From assembly GCF_027887165.1 (NCBI RefSeq), contig NC_077229.1, positions 207,093,753 to 207,157,752 of the forward strand: a DNA stretch of 64,000 nucleotides, given 5' to 3'. The notes beneath the pieces were generated by a model. The model saw nothing but the letters and a program-made list of their open reading frames with translations. It did not search any database and had not been told where the DNA came from. The stretch is from Monodelphis domestica (taxonomy: Eukaryota > Chordata > Mammalia > Didelphimorphia > Didelphidae). A program made the position numbers and the translations under genes. This document shows, piece after piece, positions 42,705 through 54,195 of the stretch (position 1 is its first letter; each line of letters begins with the position of its first letter).

Positions 42705-43953
42705 TGCCTCATTATTAGAATGGAAGAAGCCTTGAGTTCTCAAGGCCAGTGACCCTGACTGGTACAATCAAACTGGAAAGCTTTCAAATAAGAATTCAGC
42801 AATACTGAGAACTAATTTAGCTCAATTTGGAGAAACTAATCTCCAGAAAAGTTGGTCATAAAATGACCTCTAAAAATGACCACCTTATGATAGAATGGGA
42901 AGGCTATTTTTAGCATTGGTGAAGGCAATAATAAAATAACAAATCTTTTAAAGATGTGGAGAAAAGACAGAGATGGAATTTGCTCCCAAATGCCATAATG
43001 GAATAACAAGTTCTATGACTATCCTTAAAATATTTATTTCCTAGGACATTTTAGATTAGAAAAGCTCTTCTCCACAGTGAGCCACTATTTTATCTCCTAT
43101 CAAATAGCAGATGATGCTTCTGGGACGATTGAACCATAACCAGGAAATTTGTCCAGGCTGAAGCCTTTTCCAAGTGTGGAATTTTCCTTGGATATCCAGC
43201 AGGGGACACTCACACACAGATTAGACAGAGAGATGGTCAGTTCCAGTTCCCTTGTATTAAGTGTCAGTCTCATCACCCCACAATCGCTGTCCATCTCATC
43301 CTAGAATGTATGGACTACCCACTGTGTACCTGTTATTGATCTACTGCAGACTGTTTATCTCAGTTATTCCTTTATCATTGTCTTAGCTACAGCAGGAAAA
43401 TACTTCTGGCATTACTCTCAGTGACACCCATTTCAGACCCAGGGGCTTCCTGTTCCACCACCAATGTGTATTACTTCCTGACTGACAGATTCTCCTAACA
43501 TTTTAGATAGATGAAGATGAAAAGACACTTTAACCTCCTATGGACAAACAGGTAGTCACACATAAAATCAGTAAATATTATTTCTCCTCTAATCACCTTT
43601 ATTCTCATAGAAAATGTTCAATCTTATTGACAGAAAGTTTGACTTCTTCCTCTGTATGCTTAAGATAAAATCAAAATCTGTTTTCTCATCTCTGTTCAGT
43701 TGCTCAGATATTTTCAAATATGAGAAAACTGAGGGGCTAACTTCTTAATTTTATGAACTCTTGTTTGAATTTCAAAGGTTTAACACCTTTGGAAACAAGA
43801 ATTCAAAAAAGTCTTTAAGGGTTTATACCTATGTATACACAGAGAGAGATAGACGAGAGACAGAGACAGAGAGAACCAACACTTCTTTTTGACCCTGCAA
43901 AAAAGAGAGATTAAAAAATTAGCAAAAACATTTATTTTTTTTTTTAGTTTGTT
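42705..43953. other. Unassigned sequence
   Basis: Repeat-poor. Near 43840-43875 there is a short GAGACAGA-type run. The minus-strand frame 43100-43294 has no recognisable domain. Confidence 0.4.
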
Positions 43954-43968
43954 AAAAACCATGGAGGG
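43954..43968. repeat. Target-site duplication of L1 copy B, 5' side
   Basis: AAAAACCATGGAGGG, identical to 50322-50336. It is preceded by TT, giving the TT/AAAA site that L1 endonuclease prefers. Confidence 0.95.
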
Positions 43969-44686
43969 GACTTCCGGTCAAGATGGCGGCTTAGAGAAAG
44001 CTAAAGTTCAGACCTCCAGAAACCCTTCCCGACCGATCTCAAACTATAAGCTCCTAAGGCACCGAAATTCAAAATGATCAACAGCATAGACCCTGGGAAT
44101 CCTCCTCCTGGACCTGGACCTGGATCAAAAGGTACGGCCCCCCTCAAAAGCCAGAACCCGAGATCACTCGGACCTAAGGGGTAGGAGTGCAGAGTCCAAG
44201 GCTCCTGGAAGCCACAGCCCCGCCCCCCTCAGAGAGCAGGGTCCTCTGAAACAACAGCAACCCTCAGGGCGGGCAAGACAGCCTCACCAGCTGGATCCTG
44301 CTATCCAAGTCTCAGTGAAAGTCACTGCCCTCGGAGCTCCAGGAAGCCTCGGCCCCTTCCCCTGCAGGGAGCAGGGTCCTCTGAAACAACAGTAACCCTC
44401 AGGGCTGACAAAACAGCCTCACGGCCAGCTATTCTGAAGGCAACTTCCGGAAAGCAACCCGACCCAGTCCAGTCGAGGGGGAACCTTAGCAGCAGGGAAA
44501 CAGAGAGAGCCGGGGGAGAGTGTGGCCCCCTGGTCCGACCCTTCTATTCCACTTCCAGTGAAAGTCATTGCCTTAAGGCATACTCAGTTTAACCTAGGGA
44601 AAGCTCATAAAACCGACAATCTGCCCAGGACTAAAGCCTCTGAACACCAGACAGAAATAAGAAAAGCTAATCCTCCCCATTCAGAG
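43969..44686 (+). promoter_or_regulatory. L1 copy B 5'UTR / promoter region
   Basis: Begins GACTTCCGGT followed by AAGATGGCGGC at 43980-43990, as in copy A. Lacks the three 49-bp repeats of copy A but carries an imperfect duplication of a different segment: GAGCAGGGTCCTCTGAAACA starts near 44233 and again near 44369. Confidence 0.85.
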
Positions 44687-45652
44687 ATGGCAAACTCCAC
44701 AGAAGCACAGAAGCCCCAAAATCCCAAGAAAAATAAGAAGAAAGGGGCTACTTTGGACACATTCTATGGAGCCAAAATACAAAATACAGAGGAGATAGAA
44801 TACGATACACAAGAAAATGCCCCCAAACCTTCCAAAGGAAATGGAAACTCTCCACAAACCCATGAAGAATTTGAATCAGAAATGACCAAAAAGATGGAAG
44901 CCTTCTAGGAGGAAAAGTGGGAAATAATGCAAAAGAAATTCATGCATCTTCAAAACCAATGTGACCAAACTGAAAAGGAAAACCAGGCTTTAAAGGCCAG
45001 AATCAGGCAGCTGGAAGACAACGATCATGAAAAAGAGCAAGAATTAATAAAGCAAAGCCAAAATACCAAGAAAGTAGAAGAGAACATAAAATATCTCACC
45101 GACAAGGTGACAGATCTGGAAAATAGAGGGAGAAGAGATAATTTAAGAATAATTGGACTTCCAAAAAAGCCAGAAATAAACACCAAACTTGACATCATGA
45201 TACAAGATATAATCAAAGAAAATTGCCCAGAGATTCTAGAACAAGGGGGTAATACAGCCACTGACAGAGCTCACAGAACACCTTCTACACTAAACCACCA
45301 AAAGGCAACTCCCAGGATTGTAATTGCCAAATTCCAAAGCTCTCAAACAAAAGAAAAAATCCTATAGAAAGCCAGAAAAAGACAATTTAGATATAAAGGA
45401 ATGCCAATCAGGGTCACAAAAGACCTTACAAGTTCTACACTGAATGATCATAAGGCATGGAACATGATCTTCAGAAAGGCAAGAGAGCTGGGTCTTCAAC
45501 CAAGAATCAGCTACCCAGCAAAACTGACTATATACTTCCAAGGGAAAGTATGGGCATTCAACAAAATAGAAGATTTCCAACTTTTTGCAAAGAAAAGACC
45601 AGAGTTCTGTGGAAAGTTTGATACTGAAAAACAAAGAGCAAGGAATACCTGA
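44687..45652 (+). pseudogene. L1 ORF1 with two nonsense codons
   Basis: The 321-codon frame is preserved throughout but broken by TAG at 44906-44908 (the tryptophan at position 74 in copy A) and TAG at 45365-45367 (a glutamine in copy A). Both fit single transitions. It retains a 14-residue coiled-coil segment, ARIRQLEDNDHEKE (44996-45037), that is absent from copy A. The RRM-like (NLRIIGLPKKPEINTKLD) and C-terminal (KAWNMIFRKARELGLQPRI) parts are otherwise recognisable. Confidence 0.95.
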
Positions 45653-46189
45653 AAAGGTAAATATTAAGAAAAGGGGAAAGGAGAAAAATGTTATCTTCTT
45701 CTTTTACTCAAACTCTCTTCTATAAGGACTACATTTATATCAATCTATGTATACTAACATGTGGGGAAAATGTAATGTATAAATAGGGGGTAAAGAAAGA
45801 CCAAATAGAATAATCTTTCTCACACAAAGATTCACATGGGAAGGGGAGGGGAAGAAAACTCCTATAAGAAGGAGAGGAAGAGAGGGTTTTTTACTTAAAC
45901 CATAATCTCAGGGAAATCAACTCTGAGAGGGAAAAACATCCAGATCCATTGGGATCTTGAATTCTATCTTACCCAACAAGGGTAGGGAGAAGGGAAAACC
46001 AAGGGGGGGAGGGGGAGAGGGAGAACAAAAAGGGAGGGAAAGAGAGGGGGGAGGGGGAGGGAAGAAAAAGGGAGGGACTAAAAAGGGAAACATCAAGGGA
46101 GGGGACAAGGGGGACTGATTCAAAGTAAATCACTGGACTAAAAGGTAGAGCCGAAGAAGAAAAGGTTAGAATTAGGGAAGGATATCAAA
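45653..46189 (+). other. Inter-ORF spacer of L1 copy B with a G-rich tract
   Basis: Corresponds to the spacer of copy A. At 45979-46113 it has repeated GGGAGGG, GGGGGGAGGGGG and AAGGGAGGG words on the coding strand. Confidence 0.9.
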
Positions 46190-49100
46190 ATGCCAGGGAG
46201 TCCACAAATGACAATCATAACTTTGAATGTGAATGGGATGAACTCACCCATAAAACGTAGATGAATAGCAGAATAGATTAGAATCCAAAACCCTACCATA
46301 TGTTGTCTTCAAGAAACACACATGAGGCGGGTTGATACCCAGAAGGTCAGAATTAAAGGATGGAGTAAGACCTTCTGGGCCTCAACTGACAGAAAGAAGG
46401 CAGGAGTGGTAATCATGATATCTGATAAAGCCAAAGCAAAAATAGACCTGATCAAAAGGGATAGGGAAGGTAATTATATTTTGTTAAAAGGGACTTTAGA
46501 CAATGAGGAAATATCATTAATCAACATGTATGCACCAAATAATATAGCACCCAAATTTCTAATGGAGAAAATAGGAGAATTGAAGGAAGAAATAGACAGT
46601 AAAACCATATTAGTGGGAGACTTAAAGCAACCATTATCAAATTTAGATAAATCAAATCAAAAAATAAATAAGAAAGAGGTAAAAGAAGTGAGTGAAATCT
46701 TAGAAAAATTAGAATTAATAGACATATGGAGAAAAATAAATAGGGATAAAAAGGAATACACCTTCTTCTCAGCACATTCACAAAAATGGACCATACATTA
46801 CGTCACAGAAACATAGCACACAAATGCAGAAAAGCAGAAATACTGAATGTAGCCTTCTCAGATCACAAGGCAATAAAAATAATGATTAGTAATGGTACAT
46901 GGAAAACCAAATCAAAAACCAATTGGAAATTAAACAATATGATACTCCAAAATCGTTTAGTTAAAAAAGAAATCATAGAAACAATTAATAATTTCATCGA
47001 GGAAAATGACAATGGCAAGACATCCTTTCAAACCTTTTGGGATGCAGCCAAAGCGGTAATCAGAGGTAAATTCATATCCCTGAATGCTTATATTAACAAA
47101 CTAGGGAGAGCTGAGATCAATCAATTGGAAATGCAAATGAAAAAACTCGAAAGCGATCAAATTAAAACCCCCCAGCAGAAAACCAAACTAGAAATCCTAA
47201 AAATTAAGGGAGAAATTAATAAAATCGAAAGTGATAGAACTATTGATTTAATAAACAAGACAAGAAGCTGGTACTTTGAAAAAAACAAACAAAATAGACA
47301 AAGTACTGGTCAATCTAATTAAAAAAGGAAGGAAGAAAAGCAAATTAACAGCATTAAAGATGAAAAGGGGGACAGCACCTCCAATGAAGAGAAAATTAAG
47401 GCAATCATTAGAAATTACTTTCCCAATTATATGGCAATAAATACACCAATTTAAGGGATATGGATGAATATATACAAAAATACAAACTGCCTAGACTAAC
47501 AGAAGAGGAAATAGAATTCTTAAATAATCCCATATCAGAAAATGAAATCCAACAAGCCATCAAAGAACTTCCTAAGAAAAAATCCCCAGGGCCTGATGGA
47601 TTCACCAGTGAATTCTATCAAACATTCAGAGAACAGTTAATCCCAATACTATACAAACTATTTGACATAATAAGCAAAGAGGGAGTTCTACCAAACTCCT
47701 TTTACGACACAAACATGGTACTGATTCCAAAACCAGGCAGGTCAAAAACAGAGAAAGAAAACTATAGATCAATCTCCCTAATGAATATAGATGCAAAAAT
47801 CTTAAATAGGATACTAGCAAAAAGACTCCAGCAAGTGATCAGAAGGATCATTCACCATGATCAAGTAGGATTTATACCAGGGATGCAGGGCTGGTTCAAT
47901 ATTAGGAAAACCATCCACATAATTGACCACATCAACAAGCAAACCAGCAAGAACCACATGATTATCTCAATAGACGCAGAAAAAGCATTTGATAAAATAC
48001 AACACCCATTCCTATTAAAAACACTAGAAAGCATAGGAATAGAAGGGTCATTCCTAAAAATAATAAACAGTATATATCTAAAACCATCAGCTAATATCAT
48101 CTGCAATGGGGATAAACTAGACGCATTCCCAATAAGATCAGGAGTGAAACAAGGATGCCCATTATCACCTCTACTATTTGACATTGTACTAGAAACACTA
48201 GCAGTAGCAATTGGAGAAGAAAAAGAAATTGAAGGCATCAAAATAGGCAAGGAGGAGACCAAGTTATCACTCTTTGCAGATGACATGATGGTCTACTTAA
48301 AGAATCCTAGAGATTCAACCAAAAAGCTAATTGAAATAATCAACAACTTTAGCAAAGTTGCAGGATACAAAATAAACCCACATAAATCATCAGCTTTTCT
48401 ATATATCTCCAACACAGCTCAGCAGCAAGAACTAGAAAGAGAAATCCCATTCAAAATCACCTTAGACAAAATAAAATACCTAGGAATCTACCTCCCAAGA
48501 CAAACACAGGAACTATATGAACACAACTACAAAACACTCTCCACACAACTAAAACTAGACTTGAGCAATTGGAAAAACATTAACTGCTCATGGATAGGAC
48601 GAGCCAATATAATAAAAATGACCATCCTACCCAAACTTATTTATCTATTTAGTGCCATAGCCATTGAACTACCAAAATACTTCTTCACTGATTTAGAAAA
48701 AACCATAACAAAATTCATTTGGAAGAACAAAAGATCAAGGATATCCAGGGAAATAATGAAAAAAAAACACATACGATGGGGGCCTTGCAGTCCCTGACCT
48801 AAAACTATATTACAAAGCAGCAGTCATCAAAACAATTTGGTACTGGCTAAGAAACAGAAAGGAAGATCAGTGGAATAGGCTGGGGGAAAGCGACCTCAGC
48901 AAGACAGTATACGATAAACCCAAAGATCCCAGTTTTTGGGACAAAAATCCACTATTCGATAAAAACTGCTGGGAAAATTGGAAGACAGTGTGGGAGAGAC
49001 TAGGAATAGATCAACACCTCACACCCTACACCAAGATAAATTCAAAATGGGTGAGTGACTTAAACATAAAGAAGGAAACTATAAGTAAGTTGGGTAAACA

Positions 49101-49984
49101 CAGAATAGTATACATGTCAGACCTTTGGGAGGGGAAAGACTTTAAAACCAAGCAAGACATAGAAAGAATCACAAAATGTAAACTAAATAATTTTGACTAC
49201 ATCAAATTAAAAAGCTTTTGCACAAACAAAACCAATGTAACTAAAATCAGAAGGGAAACAACAAACTGGGAAAAAATCTTCATAGAAACCTCTGACAGGT
49301 TTAATTACTCAAATTTATAAAGAGCTAAATCAACTGTACAAAAAATCAAGCCATTCTCCAATTGATAAATGGGCAAGGGACATGGATAGGCAGTTCTCAG
49401 ATAAAGAAATCAAAACTATTAATAAGCACATGAAGAAGTGTTCTACATCTCTTATAATCAGAGAGATGCAAATCAAAACAATTCTGAGGTATCACCTAAC
49501 ACCTAGCAGATTGGCTAACATAACAGCAAAGGAAAGTAATGAATGCTGGAGGGGATGTGGCAAAGTAGGGACATTAATTCATTGCTGGTGGAGTTGTGAA
49601 CTGATCCAACCATTCTGGAGGGCAATTTGGAACTATGCCCAAAGGACGACAAAAGAATATCTACCCTTTGATCCAGCCATAGCACTGCTGGGTCTGTATC
49701 CCAAAGAGATAATGGACAAAAAGACTTGTACAAAAATATTCATAGCTGCGCTCTTTGTGGTGGCCAAAAACTGGAAAACGAGGGGATGCCCATCAATTGG
49801 GGAATGGCTGAGCAAATTGTGGTATATGTTGGTGATGGAATACTATTGTGCTAAAAGGAATAATAAAGTGGAGGAGTTCCATGGAGACTGGAACAACCTT
49901 CAGGAAGTGATGCAGAGCGAGAGGAGCAGAACCAGGAGAACATTGTACACAGAGACTAATACACTGTGGTATAATCAAAAGTAA
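46190..49984 (+). pseudogene. L1 ORF2 with nonsense and frameshift lesions
   Basis: Broken relative of the copy A ORF2. TGA at 46262 and TAG at 46274 fall in the endonuclease domain and replace an arginine and a tryptophan. A 10-bp deletion near 46772 removes bases between two GCAC words and shifts frame. Single-base indels occur in A runs near 47284 and 47325, with a one-base loss near 47420. A single A insertion near 48770 follows the intact FADD-containing frame (47460-48797). A two-base deletion lies near 49298. The C-terminal CCHC region is intact in the last frame (49382-49984). The many independent lesions show that it has been neutral for some time. Confidence 0.95.
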
Positions 49985-50321
49985 TGGACTTCTCCATTAG
50001 TGGCGGTGTAATGTCCCTGAACAATTTGCAGGGATCTAGGAGAAAAAAACACCATTCATAAGGAGAGGATAAACTGTGGGAGTAGAAACACCGAGAAAAG
50101 CAACTGCCTGAATACAGCGGTTGAGGGGACATGACAGTGGAGAGACTCTAAATAAACACTCTAATGTAAATATTATCAACATAGCAATGGGTTCAAATCA
50201 AGAAAATATGTAATGCCCAGTGGATTTATGGGTCGGCTATGCGGGATGGGGGGGAGGAAAAGAAAATGATCTATGTCTTTAATGAATAATGCTTGGAAAT
50301 GATAAAATATAATTAAAAAAA

Positions 50322-50336
50322 AAAAACCATGGAGGG
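50322..50336. repeat. Target-site duplication of L1 copy B, 3' side
   Basis: Exact 15-base match to 43954-43968, following the A run. Confidence 0.95.
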
Positions 50337-50374
50337 ATGGCTAGAGCTTCCTTTCCAAATAGCACATAGATTGT

Positions 50375-51265
50375 TAGAGAAGGAAGGCTCTTAATAGTCA
50401 TTTAGTCCATTTGGGAGAGACTCAGAGGAGTTAAATGACTTGCCCAAGATCACACACACACAATTAGTGCCAGAGCTGGGACTAAAACTCAGATTTTCTT
50501 TTTTTTTTCTGGGATATACATGTATTATCATGCAAAACATATTTCCATATTATTCATTTTTGTAAGTGAATAATCTTATAAAACCCAACCCCAAAACATA
50601 TACTCAAATATAAATAAGTGATTAATCATATGTTTTCATTTGCATTTCTACTCCAACAGTTCTTTCTCTAGATATATGTGGATAGCATTCTTTTTCACAA
50701 GTCCTTCAGAATTGTCCTGGATCCTTGTATTGCCATTAGTAGCAAAGTCTATTACATTTGATCATTTCACAACATTGTAGCCACTGTGTACAATATTCTC
50801 CTGGTTCTGCTTATTTCATTCTGTATCAGTTCACATAGGTCTTTCCAGATCTTTCTGAAATATCCTGTTCATCATTCTTCATAACACAATAGTATTCCAT
50901 CAACATCATATATAACAATTTGTTCGGCCATTCCCCAATTGAGGGATATCCTTTTAATTTCCAATTCTTTACCATCTCGAAAAGAGCAGCTATAAATAGA
51001 TACAGACCTAGCAATGGTTTTACTGAATCAAAAGATATTCATTCTTTTATACCCCTTTGGGCAAAATTCAAAATTGCCCTCCAGACTACTTGGATCAGTT
51101 CACAACTCCACCAGCAATGCATTAGTGTACCAATTCTGCTACATTCCCTTAAAAACTTATTATTTTCCTTTACTGTCACATTAGCCAATCTGGTACCTCA
51201 GAGTTGCTAAAACCTAGATTTTTCTAATGACAGTTTTGTTTCTACTGTATAACACTGTACTTTAT
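50375..51265 (-). mobile_element. MIR SINE split by an L1 fragment
   Basis: The left part (50375-50499) has GACTTGCCCAAGATCACACA and GTGCCAGAGCTGGGACTAAA. The right part (51226-51265) continues with TTTCTACTGTATAACACTGT. The L1 fragment between them is younger. Confidence 0.75.
50500..51207 (-). mobile_element. 5'-truncated L1 fragment with target-site duplication
   Basis: Reverse L1 3' region: T run at 50500, CAATATTCTCCTGGTTCTGC, GGCCATTCCCCAATTGAGGG, CCAGACTACTTGGATCAGTT, ending at TTAGCCAATCTGG. Flanked by imperfect repeats TAAAACTCAGATTTTCT (50483-50499) and TAAAACCTAGATTTTTCT (51208-51225). Older than copies A and B. Confidence 0.88.
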
Positions 51266-52023
51266 TTATAATTTAATCTAAATTTAGAAATATCAGGGCT
51301 CTTTTGCAAAAGGACAAGTTTTCTGATGATGCAAACTGTGCTAAGGTGAACATAAACACATGGAGAGCAAGCAAGATATACACCAGGGTAAGAAACCTCT
51401 TTATGCAGTCATATTTTTTCTCACAGAACTGCCATTGGAGAGGAATTATCTAAGTCCTGGATAAGACATGCCACTGAAATAATACAGCAGTGACAGATAA
51501 ATGAAGAGAAGAAATGGTGGAAACTAAGAGAAAATCTCAAGGGACCAGCATTCAATCATAAATAGTCTGAGATCAGAGGACCTTTATGCCATTGTTAGAA
51601 TGACATATGCTAAATGACAAATATTGATGTTAAAGTCTTTTGGCAGCAGAGAATCTTCCCAGAGAGCCCATTTTCAGTCCCTTGCACTATTCCACCTAGA
51701 AGGGGAGTAATCGTCTGAATTCATGCTGCATGTGGACAAACTGCTTCTAAGATTGGAAATCAAGGGAGCAATGATGTCAGCAATAGACAGTGTTAGATCA
51801 TCATCCCAAGTAAGTTCTGGGTTGCTAGGTGATAGATGATAGACAGCTTTAAGAGCACCTAACTGTTCTAACTGTTCTATAAAAGATGGTAATAGAAAAT
51901 TAGATTCAATAAGTACTAGAGACAAGAAAATTGTTTAAAGAACAAATGAAGAAGAGGAAAAGGAAGCTGGAGAAGAATGAGGGAGAAGAGGATGTGAGGA
52001 GGAAGAAGAGGAAAAGGGGGAAG
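51266..52023. other. Unassigned, ending in a purine tract
   Basis: No retroviral gene is recognised. The last 75 bases are purine-rich and finish GGAAAAGGGGGAAG directly before the LTR. This resembles the polypurine tract that precedes a 3' LTR, but could equally be simple sequence. Confidence 0.45.
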
Positions 52024-52151
52024 TGTAAATCTTGAAATTTCTCAGACTTGTGAATATTAAAAATTTCCACATTGAGGAATCCTCCATTGGAACAAATTCC
52101 CTATTGGGAAACATTCCCCATTTTGATGTGAGAACTTGCCAGGATCAGAAC

Positions 52152-52271
52152 TGGGAGGACCTCTACTCCACCCGTACTTAAGACTGCTTTAGGGGAGAAA
52201 AATCCTTGCTATGGGAGGACCTCTACTCCACCCATACTTAAGACTGCTTTAGGGGAGAAAACTCCTTGCTA
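52152..52271 (+). repeat. 60-bp tandem duplication in LTR U3
   Basis: Two adjacent copies (52152-52211 and 52212-52271), each with GGGAGGACCTCTACTCCACC and ACTTAAGACTGCTTTAGGGG, differing at two sites, one of them CG versus CA. Placed upstream of the TATA box, like duplicated enhancers in retroviral U3 regions. Confidence 0.95.
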
Positions 52272-52500
52272 AACAATGAAAGTACTTGGACCCATGCTTA
52301 TAATAAGGCAAGGAGTTCTTTGAGCCATGCCTGTTTTTTAGAATTGATACAATGAGATGCTAGGTACCTAAAAGGGTCGGGCAAGTTTTCTCTTAATAAG
52401 ATTAGTTGACTCAACTGTGTTTTCACTGGTTCAGACTTACTGAGGAGATTAGTCGACTTAGCAGGAATTCAGATGGGCAGGCCTTTGGAAAACGTCTACA

Positions 52501-52560
52501 GTGATTGGTAGATGTAAAGACTTAGGGGAGGTGACATAGGAGAAAAACCCCTATATAAGA
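52501..52560 (+). promoter_or_regulatory. LTR core promoter
   Basis: CCAAT-type box in reverse (GATTGGT, 52503-52509) followed 43 bases later by TATATAA (52552-52558). The same module in the LTR at 11034-11756 is GATTGGTAGATGCAAA with TTTAAAAG in place of TATA. Confidence 0.75.
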
Positions 52561-53134
52561 AAAAGCAGAATCTCTTGAGAAAAAAAAATCCTTTTGGAGG
52601 ATCTCTGGTGAGGATCGCTCGGGAAGAATCTCTTGAGAGAGGCTCTGGAGAAGGGAAGCTCTTGGAGGACAATCTCTAAGGAGGTCTCACTGGAGCTCCT
52701 CTGAGGGGACTCTGTCCCTCTGGAGGCTCTGGAGAGAGGCCCTTTGGAACAGTCTCTGGCTGGAAGGCTCTTTAAGGAGGACTCTGGTTGGAACTCTCTC
52801 TGGTGAAGTCAGCTGAGATGGAGCTGGCCTGGTGTCACTAGAATCCTTGCTTAGACAGACCTTGTGGTGAGTGTTAAAAAGACTGACTGACTGATCTCTC
52901 TCTCTTAAGACTCAGGTCTAGGCCATGTTGGCTTAAGGCCCTTCATACTTATTTCCTTTTTCTCTCTTTCTCTCTTTTCTTTAATTCCACATTTGTATTA
53001 ATTAAAATCTCTATAAAACCCAGTTGACTTGGGTATTTGAATAATTGGGAATATTTCCCTGGTGACCACCTTATATTTGATTTAAAAACCAAGACACTGA
53101 GGTGAAACATATTTTCTGCAGTCAAATTTACTCA

Positions 53135-53865
53135 CCCTCTCTTATATCTATCACAATTTATATCTTCCACCATTTTAACTCACTATAGTTTACAACATCA
53201 CTCTTTTAACTGTTACAGTTTAAGGCCTTCAACCATTTTAAATATAACAGAGGAGAAAACTGCCTGCCAGAATATCTTCTAAAGTATAGATTATGGAAGG
53301 AAGGTGAGTAACTGATCCAAAGGCAGGAAGTCAAGTGAAGCCTGCTAAGAAATGGGATGATGGACAGAACTGTTTCTTCCAGATAAAGTATTGTGGGACA
53401 TGAAGTCACAACAACTCAATGTAAAATACTGAAGACTGAACCCAGCCAGAGTGGCAAAGCTCCTTCTACCACAAAGGTGACTAAATGACAACAAACACTG
53501 ATTTAATAGGAAAGCTAAGACCTCAATTTATCAGAAATCAAATGGGGCAAAATCAATTGAGAACATTGAAAAGACTCATGAATGAGGGCTTCTCCACATT
53601 TCTGAAGGATCTAAGAGGACTTCATCATCTTTCTTTTCTCTGGGTACTTTCAATGTACACTCAGAAGACCTTGTACAACAGTGACTGTGAAGATCGGAGT
53701 TGTAGAATGTCCTTCTTTGTTAGATGATAGATTTTGTGGTCACCTACGCCTACAATAGTAAGAGGTGCTAAGCATCTTCTATTATGGACATCTGTACTGG
53801 AAGATAACTCTCCATTTCATCCATATGTTAAAACCTCCCAATCATTCAGGCTAGAAAAAAAGGTG
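53135..53865. other. Unassigned sequence
   Basis: No clear gene or repeat. The frame 53485-53727 (80 codons) shows no recognisable domain. Confidence 0.4.
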
Positions 53866-54003
53866 AATCAGTCAATCAATGAATAAGCAAGCATTTATTA
53901 AGAACCTATTATGAGCTGGGCATTGTGATTATCATCAGGATATAAAGACAAAAAGGAAACAGTTTTTATCCTGAAGGAACATATGCTATTGGGGGAGAGA
54001 ACA

Positions 54004-54105
54004 TATCACACATATACAATACACACACGCAAATATATATATATGTATATATATATACATATATGCACACATATACAAGCACACACAGATATATACACAT
54101 ATACC
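54004..54105. repeat. Mixed (TA)n/(CA)n tract
   Basis: ACACACACGCAAATATATATATATG and related alternating words, about 100 bases. Confidence 0.85.
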
Positions 54106-54117
54106 CACCTTATAAAT

Positions 54118-54195
54118 ATACAGGGTGTCCCCAAAACCTGCAGGTAGATCCAAACTTTATTATCTTAAGATTTTATTAAGACATACAATATAGAA
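54118..54195. mobile_element. Possible mariner-like DNA transposon end
   Basis: ATACAGGGTGTCCCCAAAAC resembles the CAGGGTGTCCCAAAA terminus of vertebrate mariner-type elements. The opposite terminus was not found. Confidence 0.3.

Larger units (their letters stand above)
43969..50321 (+). mobile_element. Full-length L1 retrotransposon, copy B (decayed)
   Basis: A complete L1 of about 6.35 kb with the same layout as copy A: 5'UTR 43969-44686, ORF1 44687-45652, 537-bp spacer, ORF2 46190-49984, 3'UTR and A tail to 50321. It has a perfect 15-bp duplication. Both ORFs carry nonsense and frameshift lesions, so it cannot supply its own proteins. It lies head-to-head with copy A, the two 5' ends about 9.9 kb apart. 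Confidence 0.98.
52024..53070 (+). mobile_element. ERV LTR (solo or 3' LTR)
   Basis: Starts TGTAAATCTTG after a purine tract. The U3 holds a 60-bp tandem duplication (52152-52271), a TGATTGGTAGATG CCAAT-type box (52502-52514) and a TATATAA box (52552-52558). An R region rich in CTCTGG words follows (about 52580-52830). Then come a CT-rich stretch, ATTAAA (53001-53006) as likely polyadenylation signal, and CCCTGGTGACCA (53057-53068). No gag, pol or env sequence is recognisable on either side. The 3' edge is uncertain (53070-53130) and no target duplication was found. Confidence 0.8.

Noticed and set aside
51674..51925. 83-codon minus frame upstream of the LTR, considered as retroviral
   Set aside because: No retroviral motif and wrong strand relative to the LTR.
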